From contig NZ_VFJE01000048.1 in the NCBI RefSeq assembly GCF_006385255.1, positions 42,917-106,916 on the forward strand: a stretch of 64,000 nucleotides of DNA. The letters are read 5' to 3'. The translations under genes and the position numbers were made by a program. Under the pieces are notes generated by a model. It was given only the letters and a program-made list of their open reading frames with translations, was not told the origin of the DNA and made no database searches. The stretch comes from Flavobacterium microcysteis (lineage in GTDB: Bacteria > Bacteroidota > Bacteroidia > Flavobacteriales > Flavobacteriaceae). This document shows positions 52,597-61,671 of this stretch, piece by piece. Position 1 is the stretch's first letter. Each line of letters opens with the position of its first letter.

Positions 52597-54330
52597 TTAG
52601 CTTTTTATAAATTTGATGCTTTTTTGAAGAGTACCGCTTTCTATTTTTAGGACATAACTGCCCGAAGCCAAATCTTTAACATCAATTGCTATAGTGTCAT
52701 TATTTGTAAATTCTAAAGATTTTATTCTTTTTCCTGTCATGTCAAACACTGTAAGAACGTTATTTTCTGAAGAATTCAATCCGGAAACATAAATTAATTC
52801 TTGCGATGGATTAGGATAAATAATAAAATCCTTTCCAGAATGTTCTTCAATGCTGAGCCTTTTGTCTCTTTTTGCTATATAAGAGTATGAATTAAAGGTA
52901 GGATTATTAATAGTAACATCTCCCAAAACAAAAGTTGCATCACCTACATACCCGGTATAATAAAAAACATCTCCAGAGATATCAAGAATTTGTGAATTTC
53001 TGGAATTAATGGTTTCAGTGATTTTATAAAAATCACTGGCATTACCACTACTGTCATATTTTATGGAAAAAAGATTACCTGCCCAGTTACTGGTTTGCAT
53101 AACTACATTGTTTCCAAAATTTATATAATTTGAAAAAAGTCCCGTTACATGTACATTATTATTGCTGTCAATAAACATACGGTCGAAAAAATTATATCCT
53201 ATTCCTGTATTGGGCTGCGCATCTGAAGCTATTTTTCCTGATTTTGCCCAAACCACACTCCCATTGGTGGCATATTTTACAAGAAAAGAACCGTAGTTGC
53301 CTGGGAAATTAAGTGAAGTTCCTCCAAAGTTGGTCGCAGAATTGTAGATTTGTCCTAATAGATAGATGTTATTGTTGCTATCAGTAGCAATATCCGAAAC
53401 AACACTATTGGCTGCAGAATTTGTTGGAGCAGTATTGGCCCATGCGACATTACCCGAACTGTCATATTTGGTGATAAATAAATTGGAATTATTGTTGGTT
53501 ACGGTTTTTGTGATTGTAATCGTTCCAAAAGTTGACGAGCGCGAAAAAATAACTCCGGCAACATATACATTGCCTAAATTATCTATTGCTAATCCTTTTA
53601 CCTGTGTTCCAAGTCTATGATAATCACTAATGGTTGCCGACCCGTTATAAGTAGACGATTTTAACCAAATTGGATTTCCGGATAAATCAAGTTTAGCAAC
53701 AAATGTTTTGTCCATACCGTTTACTACTGCCGTATATCCAACACTCGGTGTTGTAAGATTGTCAATCGTAAAAGTATCTCCAGAATGTATCCCTGCTATA
53801 TATAAATTATTGTCTTTGAATTTTAGAATTGAGCTTCCATTAAAATTAAGAGGTTTGCTCCAGATGACATTCCCATTTAAATCCAATTTTGCGAGAAAAC
53901 ATTTGGCCATATCGGATGGAGTCTCGTAGGAGGTGTTGCCAATCGTTATATTTCCGCTATAATATCCTGTAATATAAAAATTACTGTTATTGTCATAAGC
54001 GATAGAAGTTAGGTTTTCATATTTTGATCCGATAAAATGCTTGACAAATAAAAGATTCCCTTGAGAGTCGTACTTAGAAATATAAGCGTCCGAATATTTC
54101 ATATTAGGATTTTGGGGTATCTCGCTGGAGTTTGAAATTACCGTTTCTCCTATTGTTATTGATGGAGAACTAAAGGATCCAATGTGGTAAATGTTTTTCT
54201 GATTGTCCATAAAAGAATTGGTAATAGTACTGGCGCTTAAGTTTTCAAAACTCTTAACCCAGCTCCAATCAGAAGTTTGAGCATAAAGAGAAAAACTTAT
54301 AAAAAAGAATAATAAAGTAGTTTTATTCAT
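52597..54330 (-). CDS. T9SS type A sorting domain protein with SBBP-like beta-propeller repeats (copy B)
   Basis: The 577-residue protein is the tandem paralogue of 50700-52445 and is collinear over the whole length: signal peptide, SDWSWVKSFENLS, repeated KYDSSGNVAWAN and IDNLGNVYVAGVIF blocks, and a C-terminal sorting domain (IIYPNPSQELIYVSG ... LASGSYVLKIES ... KSIKFIKS). Divergence is spread evenly, so the duplication is not very recent. It has its own terminator. Confidence 0.9.
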   Translation of the reverse strand: MNKTTLLFFFISFSLYAQTSDWSWVKSFENLSASTITNSFMDNQKNIYHIGSFSSPSITIGETVISNSSEIPQNPNMKYSDAYISKYDSQGNLLFVKHFIGSKYENLTSIAYDNNSNFYITGYYSGNITIGNTSYETPSDMAKCFLAKLDLNGNVIWSKPLNFNGSSILKFKDNNLYIAGIHSGDTFTIDNLTTPSVGYTAVVNGMDKTFVAKLDLSGNPIWLKSSTYNGSATISDYHRLGTQVKGLAIDNLGNVYVAGVIFSRSSTFGTITITKTVTNNNSNLFITKYDSSGNVAWANTAPTNSAANSVVSDIATDSNNNIYLLGQIYNSATNFGGTSLNFPGNYGSFLVKYATNGSVVWAKSGKIASDAQPNTGIGYNFFDRMFIDSNNNVHVTGLFSNYINFGNNVVMQTSNWAGNLFSIKYDSSGNASDFYKITETINSRNSQILDISGDVFYYTGYVGDATFVLGDVTINNPTFNSYSYIAKRDKRLSIEEHSGKDFIIYPNPSQELIYVSGLNSSENNVLTVFDMTGKRIKSLEFTNNDTIAIDVKDLASGSYVLKIESGTLQKSIKFIKS

Positions 54331-54397
54331 AATTATTTTAGGGATTAGTTAAGTATTTGGTTATAAATATACTAATTAATTAAATAATTATAAAAAT

Positions 54398-54431
54398 AAA
54401 GCTGTTTAATGAAATTACACTAAACAGCTTT
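54398..54431 (-). terminator. cphA terminator
   Basis: AAAGCTGTTTA (54398-54408) pairs perfectly with TAAACAGCTTT (54421-54431) around 12 bases. It lies 9 bases past the cphA stop. The minus-strand tail is AT-rich. Confidence 0.75.
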
Positions 54432-54439
54432 TGTGGTTT

Positions 54440-57064
54440 TTAAATCAGCCCATCCTCATTTTCTTTATCAAGATATTGTTGGACAATTTCTATAGCGTTG
54501 GTTACGACATCGCTGAGTGCTGTGATAAAAGTTCCTTCATCGGCACTATTGATAGCATGTTTTATCGCCTCGGTTTCTTTAGGAATAATTTCATAAGTGA
54601 TATCTCTTCCGGATTCTTCGATTCCTTCCAAAATCAGATTAATGATTTCTTCTTCGGTTCTTCCTCTGAGATGTTTTTCCTGTCGGATAATGATATGATC
54701 AAACATCCTGCCTGCAATCATTCCGCATTCTTTAATATCTTCATCACGTCTGTCGCCAACACCCGCAATAATTCCTATTTTTCGGGTAGATTCGATATTA
54801 TTGAGTAAATCTTCAATAGCCATATATCCGGATGGATTATGTGCAAAGTCAATCATAACCTTGAACTTTTTGAATTCAAAAATGTTCATTCTTCCAGGTG
54901 TTTGTGCAACACTAGGAATAAAAGTCTGAAGCGAAAGACTTATATCTTCTGTTTTAAATCCCCATAGATAAGATGCCAGAGTAGCCGCAAGAACATTCGC
55001 AACCATAAATTTTGCTTTTCCGCCTAATGTTAGCGGTATGTGAGCCGCTTTTTCAACGCGTATTTTCCAATCACCTTTTTTAATCGTGATATATCCGTTT
55101 TCATAAACAGCAACTGTTCGGCCTTCTTTTCCTAGTTTTTTAATCAGTGGATTTTCTTCATCCATACTGAAAAAGGCCACATTGCATTCCAGTTCCGAAG
55201 CAATTTTTACGCATTCTTCGTCATCTGCATTTAAGATAGCCCATCCGTCTTTTTTGACACTTCGAACAACAACTTTCTTTACTCGGGCTAAATCTGATAA
55301 CGTATCAATATCGTTTAATCCTAAATGGTCGGCAGAAATATTAGTGATAATTCCAATATCACATCGGCTAAAGCCTAATCCTGAACGGAGTATCCCGCCA
55401 CGGGCAGTTTCCAATACGGCAAATTCTACCGTTGGATCTTTCAGTATATATTCCGTACTGATTGGTCCGGTCGTATCGCCTTTTTCCAACATATGGTTTT
55501 GGATATAGATACCATCAGAAGTTGTAAACCCTACTTTATACCCGTTATTTTTTACTATATGGGCAAGAAGTCGTGTGGTGGTGGTTTTTCCATTAGTACC
55601 AGTAACCGCAATAATAGGGATACGGCTCGGTTTTCCTGGAGGATAAAGCATATCAATTACAGGCGAAGCAACGTTTCTTGGCAATCCTTCAGATGGAGCC
55701 AAGTGCATTCTGAAACCAGGAGCTGCATTAACTTCCAAAATAACACCGCCATTTTCGTTTAACGGTTGAGTCAGATTTTCTGCCATAATATCAATACCGC
55801 AAATGTCCAGACCAATTACTCTTGAAATTCGTTCAGAAAGGAAAATGTTTTCTGGGTGCATCATATCGGTAACATCAACAGAAGTTCCACCGGTACTCAG
55901 GTTTGCTGTAGATTTCAGATAGACAATTTCTCCTTTTCGGGGTACGGTTTCTAAAGTATAATTCATCTTTTCCAGAAGATCCGTCGTATCTCTATCAACC
56001 GTAATTTCTGTAAGGACATTTTCGTGTCCGTAACCTCTGCGAGGATCCTGGTTTTCAATTTCGATTAATTGCTCGATTGTGTTCGTTCCGTTTCCTTTGA
56101 CATGAGCAGGAACTCTTTGTGCTGCAGCAACTATCTTATTGTCTATTACCAATACCCTGAAATCAAAACCTGTAATGAATTTTTCTACAATAACCCTGCG
56201 GCTGTATTTTTGTGCATAGGCCAGTCCGGCTTTTGCATCTTCATAATTAATGACATTGATAGAAGCTCCTTTTCCATGATTACCATCTAAAGGTTTTATA
56301 ACAATAGGATAGCCTATTTTATCAATAGTATTTTGCAAGTCTTCTTCGTCCACACAAATAGAACCTTTGGCTACGGGAATCGAAGCGTTGTCCAACATCC
56401 TTTTAGTTTCTTCCTTATTACAGGCAATATCTACTGCAATGCTACTTGTCTTGCAGGTAATTGTTGCCTGAAAACGCATCTGATTGATACCATAACCCAG
56501 CTGTACTAAAGAATTGGTGCCTAGGCGAATCCATGGAATATCTCGGGCTACGGCTTCTTCAACAATACTTCCGGTACTTGGACCCAAACGGTCGCGTTCT
56601 CTGATTTCACGCATTTTCTGAATGTCGGCTTCCAAGTCATAATCGGTGCCGGCTATCAAAGCTTCGGCAATTGCTACTGCAGATTCGGCTGCAAAAAGGC
56701 CTACATTTTCTTCAGTATAACTAAAAACAACATTATATATGCCGGGAGTTTTTGTTTCACGGGTTCTTCCAAATCCGGTTTCCATTCCGGCAAGTGTTTG
56801 GATTTCTAAGGCAATATGTTCAATAACATGTCCCATCCAAGTGCCTCGTTCAATTCGCATGAAAAAACCTCCGGGCACACCTTCAGAACATCGGTGTTCA
56901 TACATCGTAGGAAACATGGCTTCGATTCTCTCTTTAAATCCGTCAATCTTATTCGTTGGATATTGTTCCATTTCTTCAAGATCCAAACGCATCTGGATTA
57001 ATTTTTTTCTGCGAACGCTCCAAATGTTTGGTCCGCGTAAGGCTTGTATTTTGAGTATTTTCAT
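54440..57064 (-). CDS. cphA: Cyanophycin synthetase CphA
   Basis: The 874-residue enzyme makes multi-L-arginyl-poly-L-aspartate from Asp and Arg with ATP. Three modules are visible: an N-terminal domain (1-160), an ATP-grasp domain (about 215-475, with IVIKPLDGNHGKG and VILEVNAAPGFRMH), and a Mur-ligase-like domain with P-loop GTNGKTTT (489-496). The N-domain has HVIEH (H79, E82, H83), matching the HxxEH metallopeptidase-like site said to make primers in some CphA1 enzymes. It is divergent from cphB. Confidence 0.95.
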   Translation of the reverse strand: MKILKIQALRGPNIWSVRRKKLIQMRLDLEEMEQYPTNKIDGFKERIEAMFPTMYEHRCSEGVPGGFFMRIERGTWMGHVIEHIALEIQTLAGMETGFGRTRETKTPGIYNVVFSYTEENVGLFAAESAVAIAEALIAGTDYDLEADIQKMREIRERDRLGPSTGSIVEEAVARDIPWIRLGTNSLVQLGYGINQMRFQATITCKTSSIAVDIACNKEETKRMLDNASIPVAKGSICVDEEDLQNTIDKIGYPIVIKPLDGNHGKGASINVINYEDAKAGLAYAQKYSRRVIVEKFITGFDFRVLVIDNKIVAAAQRVPAHVKGNGTNTIEQLIEIENQDPRRGYGHENVLTEITVDRDTTDLLEKMNYTLETVPRKGEIVYLKSTANLSTGGTSVDVTDMMHPENIFLSERISRVIGLDICGIDIMAENLTQPLNENGGVILEVNAAPGFRMHLAPSEGLPRNVASPVIDMLYPPGKPSRIPIIAVTGTNGKTTTTRLLAHIVKNNGYKVGFTTSDGIYIQNHMLEKGDTTGPISTEYILKDPTVEFAVLETARGGILRSGLGFSRCDIGIITNISADHLGLNDIDTLSDLARVKKVVVRSVKKDGWAILNADDEECVKIASELECNVAFFSMDEENPLIKKLGKEGRTVAVYENGYITIKKGDWKIRVEKAAHIPLTLGGKAKFMVANVLAATLASYLWGFKTEDISLSLQTFIPSVAQTPGRMNIFEFKKFKVMIDFAHNPSGYMAIEDLLNNIESTRKIGIIAGVGDRRDEDIKECGMIAGRMFDHIIIRQEKHLRGRTEEEIINLILEGIEESGRDITYEIIPKETEAIKHAINSADEGTFITALSDVVTNAIEIVQQYLDKENEDGLI

Positions 57065-57362
57065 AAATGGATGGGTTAGTTAAGTTAATTAATAAGTGTA
57101 ACCACTTAACAGGTAAGTGATTATGATTTTTAGTGTACTATTTGCTGTCAGATTTATAACAGCTTTTTATATATTTAGTTAAAAAAATTAAAATAAATTT
57201 CTACTAAAATAATTTTTTTAAAATATCAATCAAAATTTTTTTAAATTTTTACCATAAAACTATTCTTTAAATGAAATCAGGAAAAGTTTAAATAAATGTT
57301 ACGTGTTTAATTGCGTTTTTTAAGTTTTTGGTTATTTTTACGGAATTCACATACCATTTGAA
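57065..57362. promoter_or_regulatory. Divergent cphA/cphB intergenic region
   Basis: The very AT-rich spacer of 298 bases must hold the promoters of both cphA and cphB. No exact TAnnTTTG could be placed with confidence. A direct repeat ACTTAACAGGTAAGT-like stretch at about 57102-57118 forms a short inverted repeat (CACTTA...TAAGTG) that could be an operator. No ORF is present. Confidence 0.4.
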
Positions 57363-58232
57363 ATGAATATAAAAGGAAAATTAATGATCATTGGAGGTGC
57401 TGTAGATAAAGGAAGTTTTACAGAAGCCAGTTTTGATGCCAACGTAGCCAATAACCTGAATTTCTTTGAAACAGGAATTTTAAAAAGGCTTTTGACAGAA
57501 TCAAAACACAAAGAAAAATCAAGAATCGAAGTTGTAACCACGGCTTCAAAAATACCAAGAGAAGTAGGTCCTGAATATGTAAAGGCTTTGCAATACCTGA
57601 ATGCAACAAATGTAGATGTACTGCATATAGAAAAAAGGGAACAAGCGACGGAGCCTGAAATCCTAAAAAGAATCAGAGAAGCTGATGTTGTAATGTTTAC
57701 CGGAGGTGACCAGTTAAGACTGACTTCTATTTTAGGAGGAACAGAATTTCACGACATTATCTTAGACAAATACAAGAATGAAGATTTTCTGTATGCCGGA
57801 ACTTCAGCAGGTGCTGCTGCGGCTTCTAACAATATGATATACCAAGGAAGCAGTTCCGAAGCATTATTGAAAGGTGAAGTAAAAATCACGAGTGGCTTAG
57901 GACTGATTGATGATGTTATTATTGATACCCATTTTGTTCAGAGAGGAAGAATCGGAAGACTATTCCAGGCAGTTGTAGGAAACCCTAAAGTACTTGGAGT
58001 AGGATTAGGAGAAGATACAGGTCTACTGATTATAGGAGACAAAATGGAAGCCATTGGTTCTGGATTGGTTATTTTGGTTGACGGACACCAGATTAAGGAT
58101 ACCAATCTTACTCAGGTGGAACTTGGGCAGCCAATCTCAATCAACAATCTGATTGTACACGTAATGAGTAAATACGATACGTATGACCTCAAGACAAATA
58201 AGATGCATATCCAATCTTCTCAATACGTTTAG
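57363..58232 (+). CDS. cphB: Cyanophycinase CphB
   Basis: The 289-residue serine exopeptidase cleaves cyanophycin to beta-Asp-Arg dipeptides. The nucleophile motif is GTSAGAAA with Ser148, preceded by FTGGDQLRL (about 112-120), and HFVQRGRIGRL follows (about 196-206). There is no signal peptide, so it acts on intracellular granules. It starts 298 bases from divergent cphA and is one base from the next gene, an isoaspartyl peptidase. Confidence 0.95.
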   Translation: MNIKGKLMIIGGAVDKGSFTEASFDANVANNLNFFETGILKRLLTESKHKEKSRIEVVTTASKIPREVGPEYVKALQYLNATNVDVLHIEKREQATEPEILKRIREADVVMFTGGDQLRLTSILGGTEFHDIILDKYKNEDFLYAGTSAGAAAASNNMIYQGSSSEALLKGEVKITSGLGLIDDVIIDTHFVQRGRIGRLFQAVVGNPKVLGVGLGEDTGLLIIGDKMEAIGSGLVILVDGHQIKDTNLTQVELGQPISINNLIVHVMSKYDTYDLKTNKMHIQSSQYV

Positions 58233-58233
58233 G

Positions 58234-59076
58234 ATGAAAATCATAATTCACGGTGGTTTCTTTTCAGAATCTTCTACCAGCCAGGAAACTAAAATAGCCA
58301 AGCAAAATGCACTATTGCGTATCGCAAAAGATTCGTATGAGTTTTTGAAATCACATTCTGCTTTAGAGGCAGTTGTGTATGCAGTTTCTCTTCTGGAAGA
58401 TGATGGGCTTTTCAATGCCGGAATAGGTTCTCAAATACAAAGCGATGGAAAAATCAGGATGAGCGCTTCATTAATAGATGGTTCAACACATAAGATGAGT
58501 GGAGTCATTAATATTGAAGAAGTAAAAAATCCAATCCAGGTTGCCCAAATTTTGCAGGATTATGACGATAAGGTTTTGGGTGGAAGTGGGGCTACAAACT
58601 TTGCCAGAAAGCACGGTTTTGAAGCATTCTCTACTGAAATTCCTCAAAGAAGGGCAGAATATGAAGCCAAACTAAAATCTCTCGGAACCGGAACTGTAGG
58701 CTGTGTGGCTTTAGATAGCGAAGGAAAAATAGCTGTTGCCACATCAACCGGAGGAAAAGGTTTTGAAATACCGGGAAGGATATCTGATTCAGCAACCGTT
58801 GCCGGAAATTATGCCAATGAATTTTGCGGTGTAAGTCTCACCGGTGTTGGCGAAGATATCGTAAGCGGTGCTGTTGCAGCTAAAATTGTAACCCGCGTAA
58901 CCGATGGATTCTCTTTAAAAGATGCCTTTGAAAAGACATTTAATGAGCTAAAGCCATTTGATGGTTTTGCTGGTGCCATTGCGATAGATAAAGATGGAAC
59001 CATCTATCATCAGGATTCACATCCAACTATGGTGTTTGCAAGTTATGATGGAGTCACTGAAGAAGTCTTCAAATAG
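58234..59076 (+). CDS. iaaA: Isoaspartyl peptidase / L-asparaginase, Ntn-hydrolase
   Basis: The ATG at 58234, one base after the cphB stop, gives 280 residues. The longer frame from 58183 would overlap cphB by 50 bases. It is a plant-type asparaginase: IIHGGFF at the start, LFNAGIGSQIQ, and the autocleavage site GTGTVGCVALD with the catalytic Thr154. It splits beta-aspartyl dipeptides, the product of CphB, completing cyanophycin breakdown to Asp and Arg. No signal peptide is present. Confidence 0.93.
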   Translation: MKIIIHGGFFSESSTSQETKIAKQNALLRIAKDSYEFLKSHSALEAVVYAVSLLEDDGLFNAGIGSQIQSDGKIRMSASLIDGSTHKMSGVINIEEVKNPIQVAQILQDYDDKVLGGSGATNFARKHGFEAFSTEIPQRRAEYEAKLKSLGTGTVGCVALDSEGKIAVATSTGGKGFEIPGRISDSATVAGNYANEFCGVSLTGVGEDIVSGAVAAKIVTRVTDGFSLKDAFEKTFNELKPFDGFAGAIAIDKDGTIYHQDSHPTMVFASYDGVTEEVFK

Positions 59077-59088
59077 AATAAATACAAT

Positions 59089-59118
59089 AAAAAAAGCCTG
59101 GCAATTGCCAGGCTTTTT
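59089..59118. terminator. Bidirectional perfect-palindrome terminator
   Basis: AAAAAAGCCTGGCAA is followed directly by its complement TTGCCAGGCTTTTTT. It lies between the converging isoaspartyl peptidase and AhpD-like genes. Confidence 0.92.
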
Positions 59119-59122
59119 TGTT

Positions 59123-59557
59123 TTAGTCAAGGGCCATTTCTGTAGAAATTGCTATGCGATTCCAGGCGTTGATTGTAGTAATCATCATAATGATGGCTGC
59201 TATATATTCTTCATCAAACAATCTTCTGGCATTATCGTAGGTTGCTTTTGATAAGTGATTTTGAATTAAAGTAATCTCTTCTGTCATGGCTAAGATAGCT
59301 TGCTCTTCTTCAGTATAAAGCTGAGTTTCTCTCCAGGCATTCAAAAGATATATTCGTTGTTCGGTTTCACCCATTTTGCGAGCGTCTCTCGTATGCATAT
59401 TAATACAGTAAGCACAACCGTTTATTTGTGAAGCACGAATTTTGATAAGTTCTTTATGGATCGGATTTAATGAAGTAGAAGCAAGGAATTTTTCTAATCC
59501 CATCATTGCTTTATAGGCTTCCGGAGCCGTTTTTAAAATATTTACTCTAGTTTCCAT
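59123..59557 (-). CDS. Carboxymuconolactone decarboxylase / AhpD-like protein
   Basis: The 144-residue protein has the AhpD core motif GCAYCINMHTRDAR with C48-x2-C51 and His55. Proteins with this pair act as alkyl hydroperoxide reductase-type thiol peroxidases or related redox enzymes. It lies 78 bases downstream of the Crp-family regulator on the same strand, and such pairs are common. The gene may be regulated by it. Confidence 0.92.
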   Translation of the reverse strand: METRVNILKTAPEAYKAMMGLEKFLASTSLNPIHKELIKIRASQINGCAYCINMHTRDARKMGETEQRIYLLNAWRETQLYTEEEQAILAMTEEITLIQNHLSKATYDNARRLFDEEYIAAIIMMITTINAWNRIAISTEMALD

Positions 59558-59635
59558 TTTGATGTGTTTTAAAGTTCACAACAAAGTTCCGCAAGATGGA
59601 TTGGAAAAAACTTGAAGTACTTCAAGAAAAACAAA

Positions 59636-60205
59636 CTAGACTTTTCCTGCACGGATTTTACTGAGGAATTCAGGAGAGAAATCAAGATAGGAGGCAAGCA
59701 TATATTGAGGAACACGTTGTATAAACTCAGGAAATCTGGAATTCATATGATGATAACGTTCTTCAGCAGACATCGTAAAAAGATATTTGATTCGGGTTTG
59801 TGAAGCACCAAATGATTTTTGGATAATCAATCTAAAGTATCTTTCAAGCTTCGGCAGTTCCAATAATAAAGCCTCAAACGATTTACGGTCTATAGAAAGC
59901 GCCTCGATAGCTTCTATGGCCTGTATGTAAAAGTGAGAAGGGATTTGTTCCTGGAAACTCAAATAATCAGCAATCCACCAATTCTCGATTCCAAACTGAA
60001 GCGTTTGTTCGACACCTTTGCTATTGTTGATGTAAAAGCGAACACAGCCTTTGGTAATAAAATATTGCTTGTTGCAAATATGTCCTTCTTCCAGCATGAT
60101 CTGCTTTTTCTTAAAACTTTCGGTTTCAAAATAGGAGAGGACGGTTTTGGCTTCTCTATCGTCTAATGGTATAAACTTTCGTATGTGTTGAAGTAGCGGA
60201 TTCAT
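59636..60205 (-). CDS. Crp/Fnr family transcriptional regulator
   Basis: The ATG at 60205 gives 189 residues. A cyclic-nucleotide-binding fold occupies about 10-115 (KKQIMLEEGHICNKQYFITKG). The C-terminal HTH region (about 150-189) is short and ends YLDFSPEFLSKIRAGKV with a recognition-helix-like part. The FNR Cys cluster is absent. Flavobacterial members of this type often pair with AhpD/CMD proteins. A longer frame to 60274 would run through the upstream terminator. Confidence 0.9.
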   Translation of the reverse strand: MNPLLQHIRKFIPLDDREAKTVLSYFETESFKKKQIMLEEGHICNKQYFITKGCVRFYINNSKGVEQTLQFGIENWWIADYLSFQEQIPSHFYIQAIEAIEALSIDRKSFEALLLELPKLERYFRLIIQKSFGASQTRIKYLFTMSAEERYHHMNSRFPEFIQRVPQYMLASYLDFSPEFLSKIRAGKV

Positions 60206-60229
60206 AAAACAAATATAGTAATAACAAAA

Positions 60230-60255
60230 AAACCACCTCTTTCGAGATGGTTTCT
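60230..60255 (-). terminator. Terminator of the thrS-infC-rpmI-rplT operon
   Basis: AAACCACCTC pairs with GAGATGGTTT, one mismatch, around TTTC. A T run follows on the minus strand. It lies about 37 bases past the rplT stop. Confidence 0.78.
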
Positions 60256-60291
60256 TTATAAGTAAGTAAGACAAATAGATTTATAAAACGT

Positions 60292-60636
60292 TTATTTTAC
60301 TTTGTTAAGTATAGCTTTGAAAGCTTCTGGGTGATTCATAGCTAAATCTGCAAGAACTTTTCTGTTCAATTCGATTCCGTTAGCTTTTACTTTACCCATG
60401 AATTGAGAGTAAGACATTCCTTCCAATCTAGCTCCAGCGTTGATACGTTGAATCCACAAAGAACGGAAATTTCTCTTATTCTGTTTTCTATCACGGTAAG
60501 CATAAGACATTGCTTTCTCAACCGCGTTTTTCGCAACTGTCCAAACGTTTTTACGTCTGCCAAAGAAACCTTTGGCTTGCTTCATTATCTTTTTTCTTCT
60601 TGCTCTTTTAGCAACTGAATTTACTGATCTTGGCAT
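60292..60636 (-). CDS. rplT: 50S ribosomal protein L20
   Basis: The 114-residue protein has the basic N-terminal tail and L20 motifs ([52 protein letters not shown]). It binds 23S rRNA early in assembly and in other bacteria represses its own operon. It is the last gene of thrS-infC-rpmI-rplT, with a 161-base gap after rpmI that could hold an autoregulatory leader. Confidence 0.98.
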
Positions 60637-60797
60637 AATTTTAATGTTTTTTTGTAGCAGGCGTCCTGAATTTAATCAAAGGATCTTAGTAGGCCATACT
60701 CCAAGGTTATTTAATTGTTTTAACCTAAAGAATTTTTATAGTCAAATGTTGTAAAGTTTAAGGTCAATGACTTTAAGACTTTCTAATTTTCGACGTA

Positions 60798-60995
60798 TTA
60801 GATAATTCTTAATTGTTCTTTAACGCTTTTCACGTCAGATTGGTGAACCAATGCAGAGTGAGTTAACGCTAGTTTACGCTTTTTAGATTTCTTAGTCAAA
60901 ATGTGACTTTTGAAAGCGTGCTTTCTTTTGATTTTTCCAGAGCCAGTAACTTTGAAACGTTTTTTGGCGCTAGATTTAGTTTTCATTTTAGGCAT
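60798..60995 (-). CDS. rpmI: 50S ribosomal protein L35
   Basis: The 65-residue basic protein has the L35 signature: [37 protein letters not shown]. It starts 104 bases after infC and is followed by rplT. The gap before it contains short repeated words (CTTTAAGC/CTTAAG-like, about 61030-61090) from an AT-rich spacer. Confidence 0.98.
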   Translation of the reverse strand: MPKMKTKSSAKKRFKVTGSGKIKRKHAFKSHILTKKSKKRKLALTHSALVHQSDVKSVKEQLRII

Positions 60996-61099
60996 CTTTT
61001 CCTAGTGTATTTGAATTGTCTTACTTACTATTTTTGCTTTAAGCTTTATGCTTTAAGTTTTAGGTTTATGGCCTATTGCTTATTGCTTATCGCCTAAAA

Positions 61100-61654
61100 T
61101 TATTTCTTTTTCTTAGGAGCAATGAACATAATCATTCTCTTTCCTTCTAAAACCGGTAAAGCTTCCACTTTTCCGAATTCCTCTAAATCCTGAGCCAAAC
61201 GCAATAAAAGAATCTGTCCCTGGTCTTTATAGATGATGGAACGACCTTTGAAGAAAACAAAAGCTTTCAGCTTAGAACCTTCTTTAAGGAATTTCTCAGC
61301 ATTCTTTCTTTTGAATTCGTAATCGTGCTCATCTGTTTGCGGACCAAAACGAATTTCCTTTACTGTAATTTGAGTAGATTTTGCCTTCAACTCCTTTTCA
61401 CGCTTTTTCTGCATGTAAAGGAATTTCTTATAATCCATGATTTTACAAACCGGAGGTTCAGCATTTGGAGAAATCTCAACCAAGTCAAGTTCCTGCTCTT
61501 CTGCCATTCTCAAAGCCTCAGAAGTTTTATAAACTTTCGGCTCTACATTATCTCCTACAAGGCGTACTTCCGGGACACGAATCAGGTTGTTGATTCTGTG
61601 TGCATCTTTTTTTTCTACTCGAGGTTGATGACCTCTGTTGTTTCTTATTGCTAT
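61100..61654 (-). CDS. infC: Translation initiation factor IF-3 with AUA start
   Basis: IF-3 normally begins about 47 residues ahead of the first in-frame start of the usual kind here. Minus-strand translation upstream of 61513 gives [20 protein letters not shown], the IF-3 N-domain, with no stop. The frame opens at a TAA 15 bases ahead of ATA (61652-61654), and no ATG, GTG or TTG lies between. The start is therefore ATA (or the next ATA, 61646-61648), giving 184 residues. IF-3 discriminates against such starts, allowing self-control. It is 17 bases after the thrS stop. Confidence 0.93.
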   Translation of the reverse strand: MAIRNNRGHQPRVEKKDAHRINNLIRVPEVRLVGDNVEPKVYKTSEALRMAEEQELDLVEISPNAEPPVCKIMDYKKFLYMQKKREKELKAKSTQITVKEIRFGPQTDEHDYEFKRKNAEKFLKEGSKLKAFVFFKGRSIIYKDQGQILLLRLAQDLEEFGKVEALPVLEGKRMIMFIAPKKKK

Positions 61655-61671
61655 GGCTCTAAAATTTTAAG

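Noticed and set aside
58183..58233. Longer N-terminus for the isoaspartyl peptidase overlapping cphB
   Set aside because: It would add 17 residues not seen in the family. The ATG at 58234, one base after the cphB stop, fits better.
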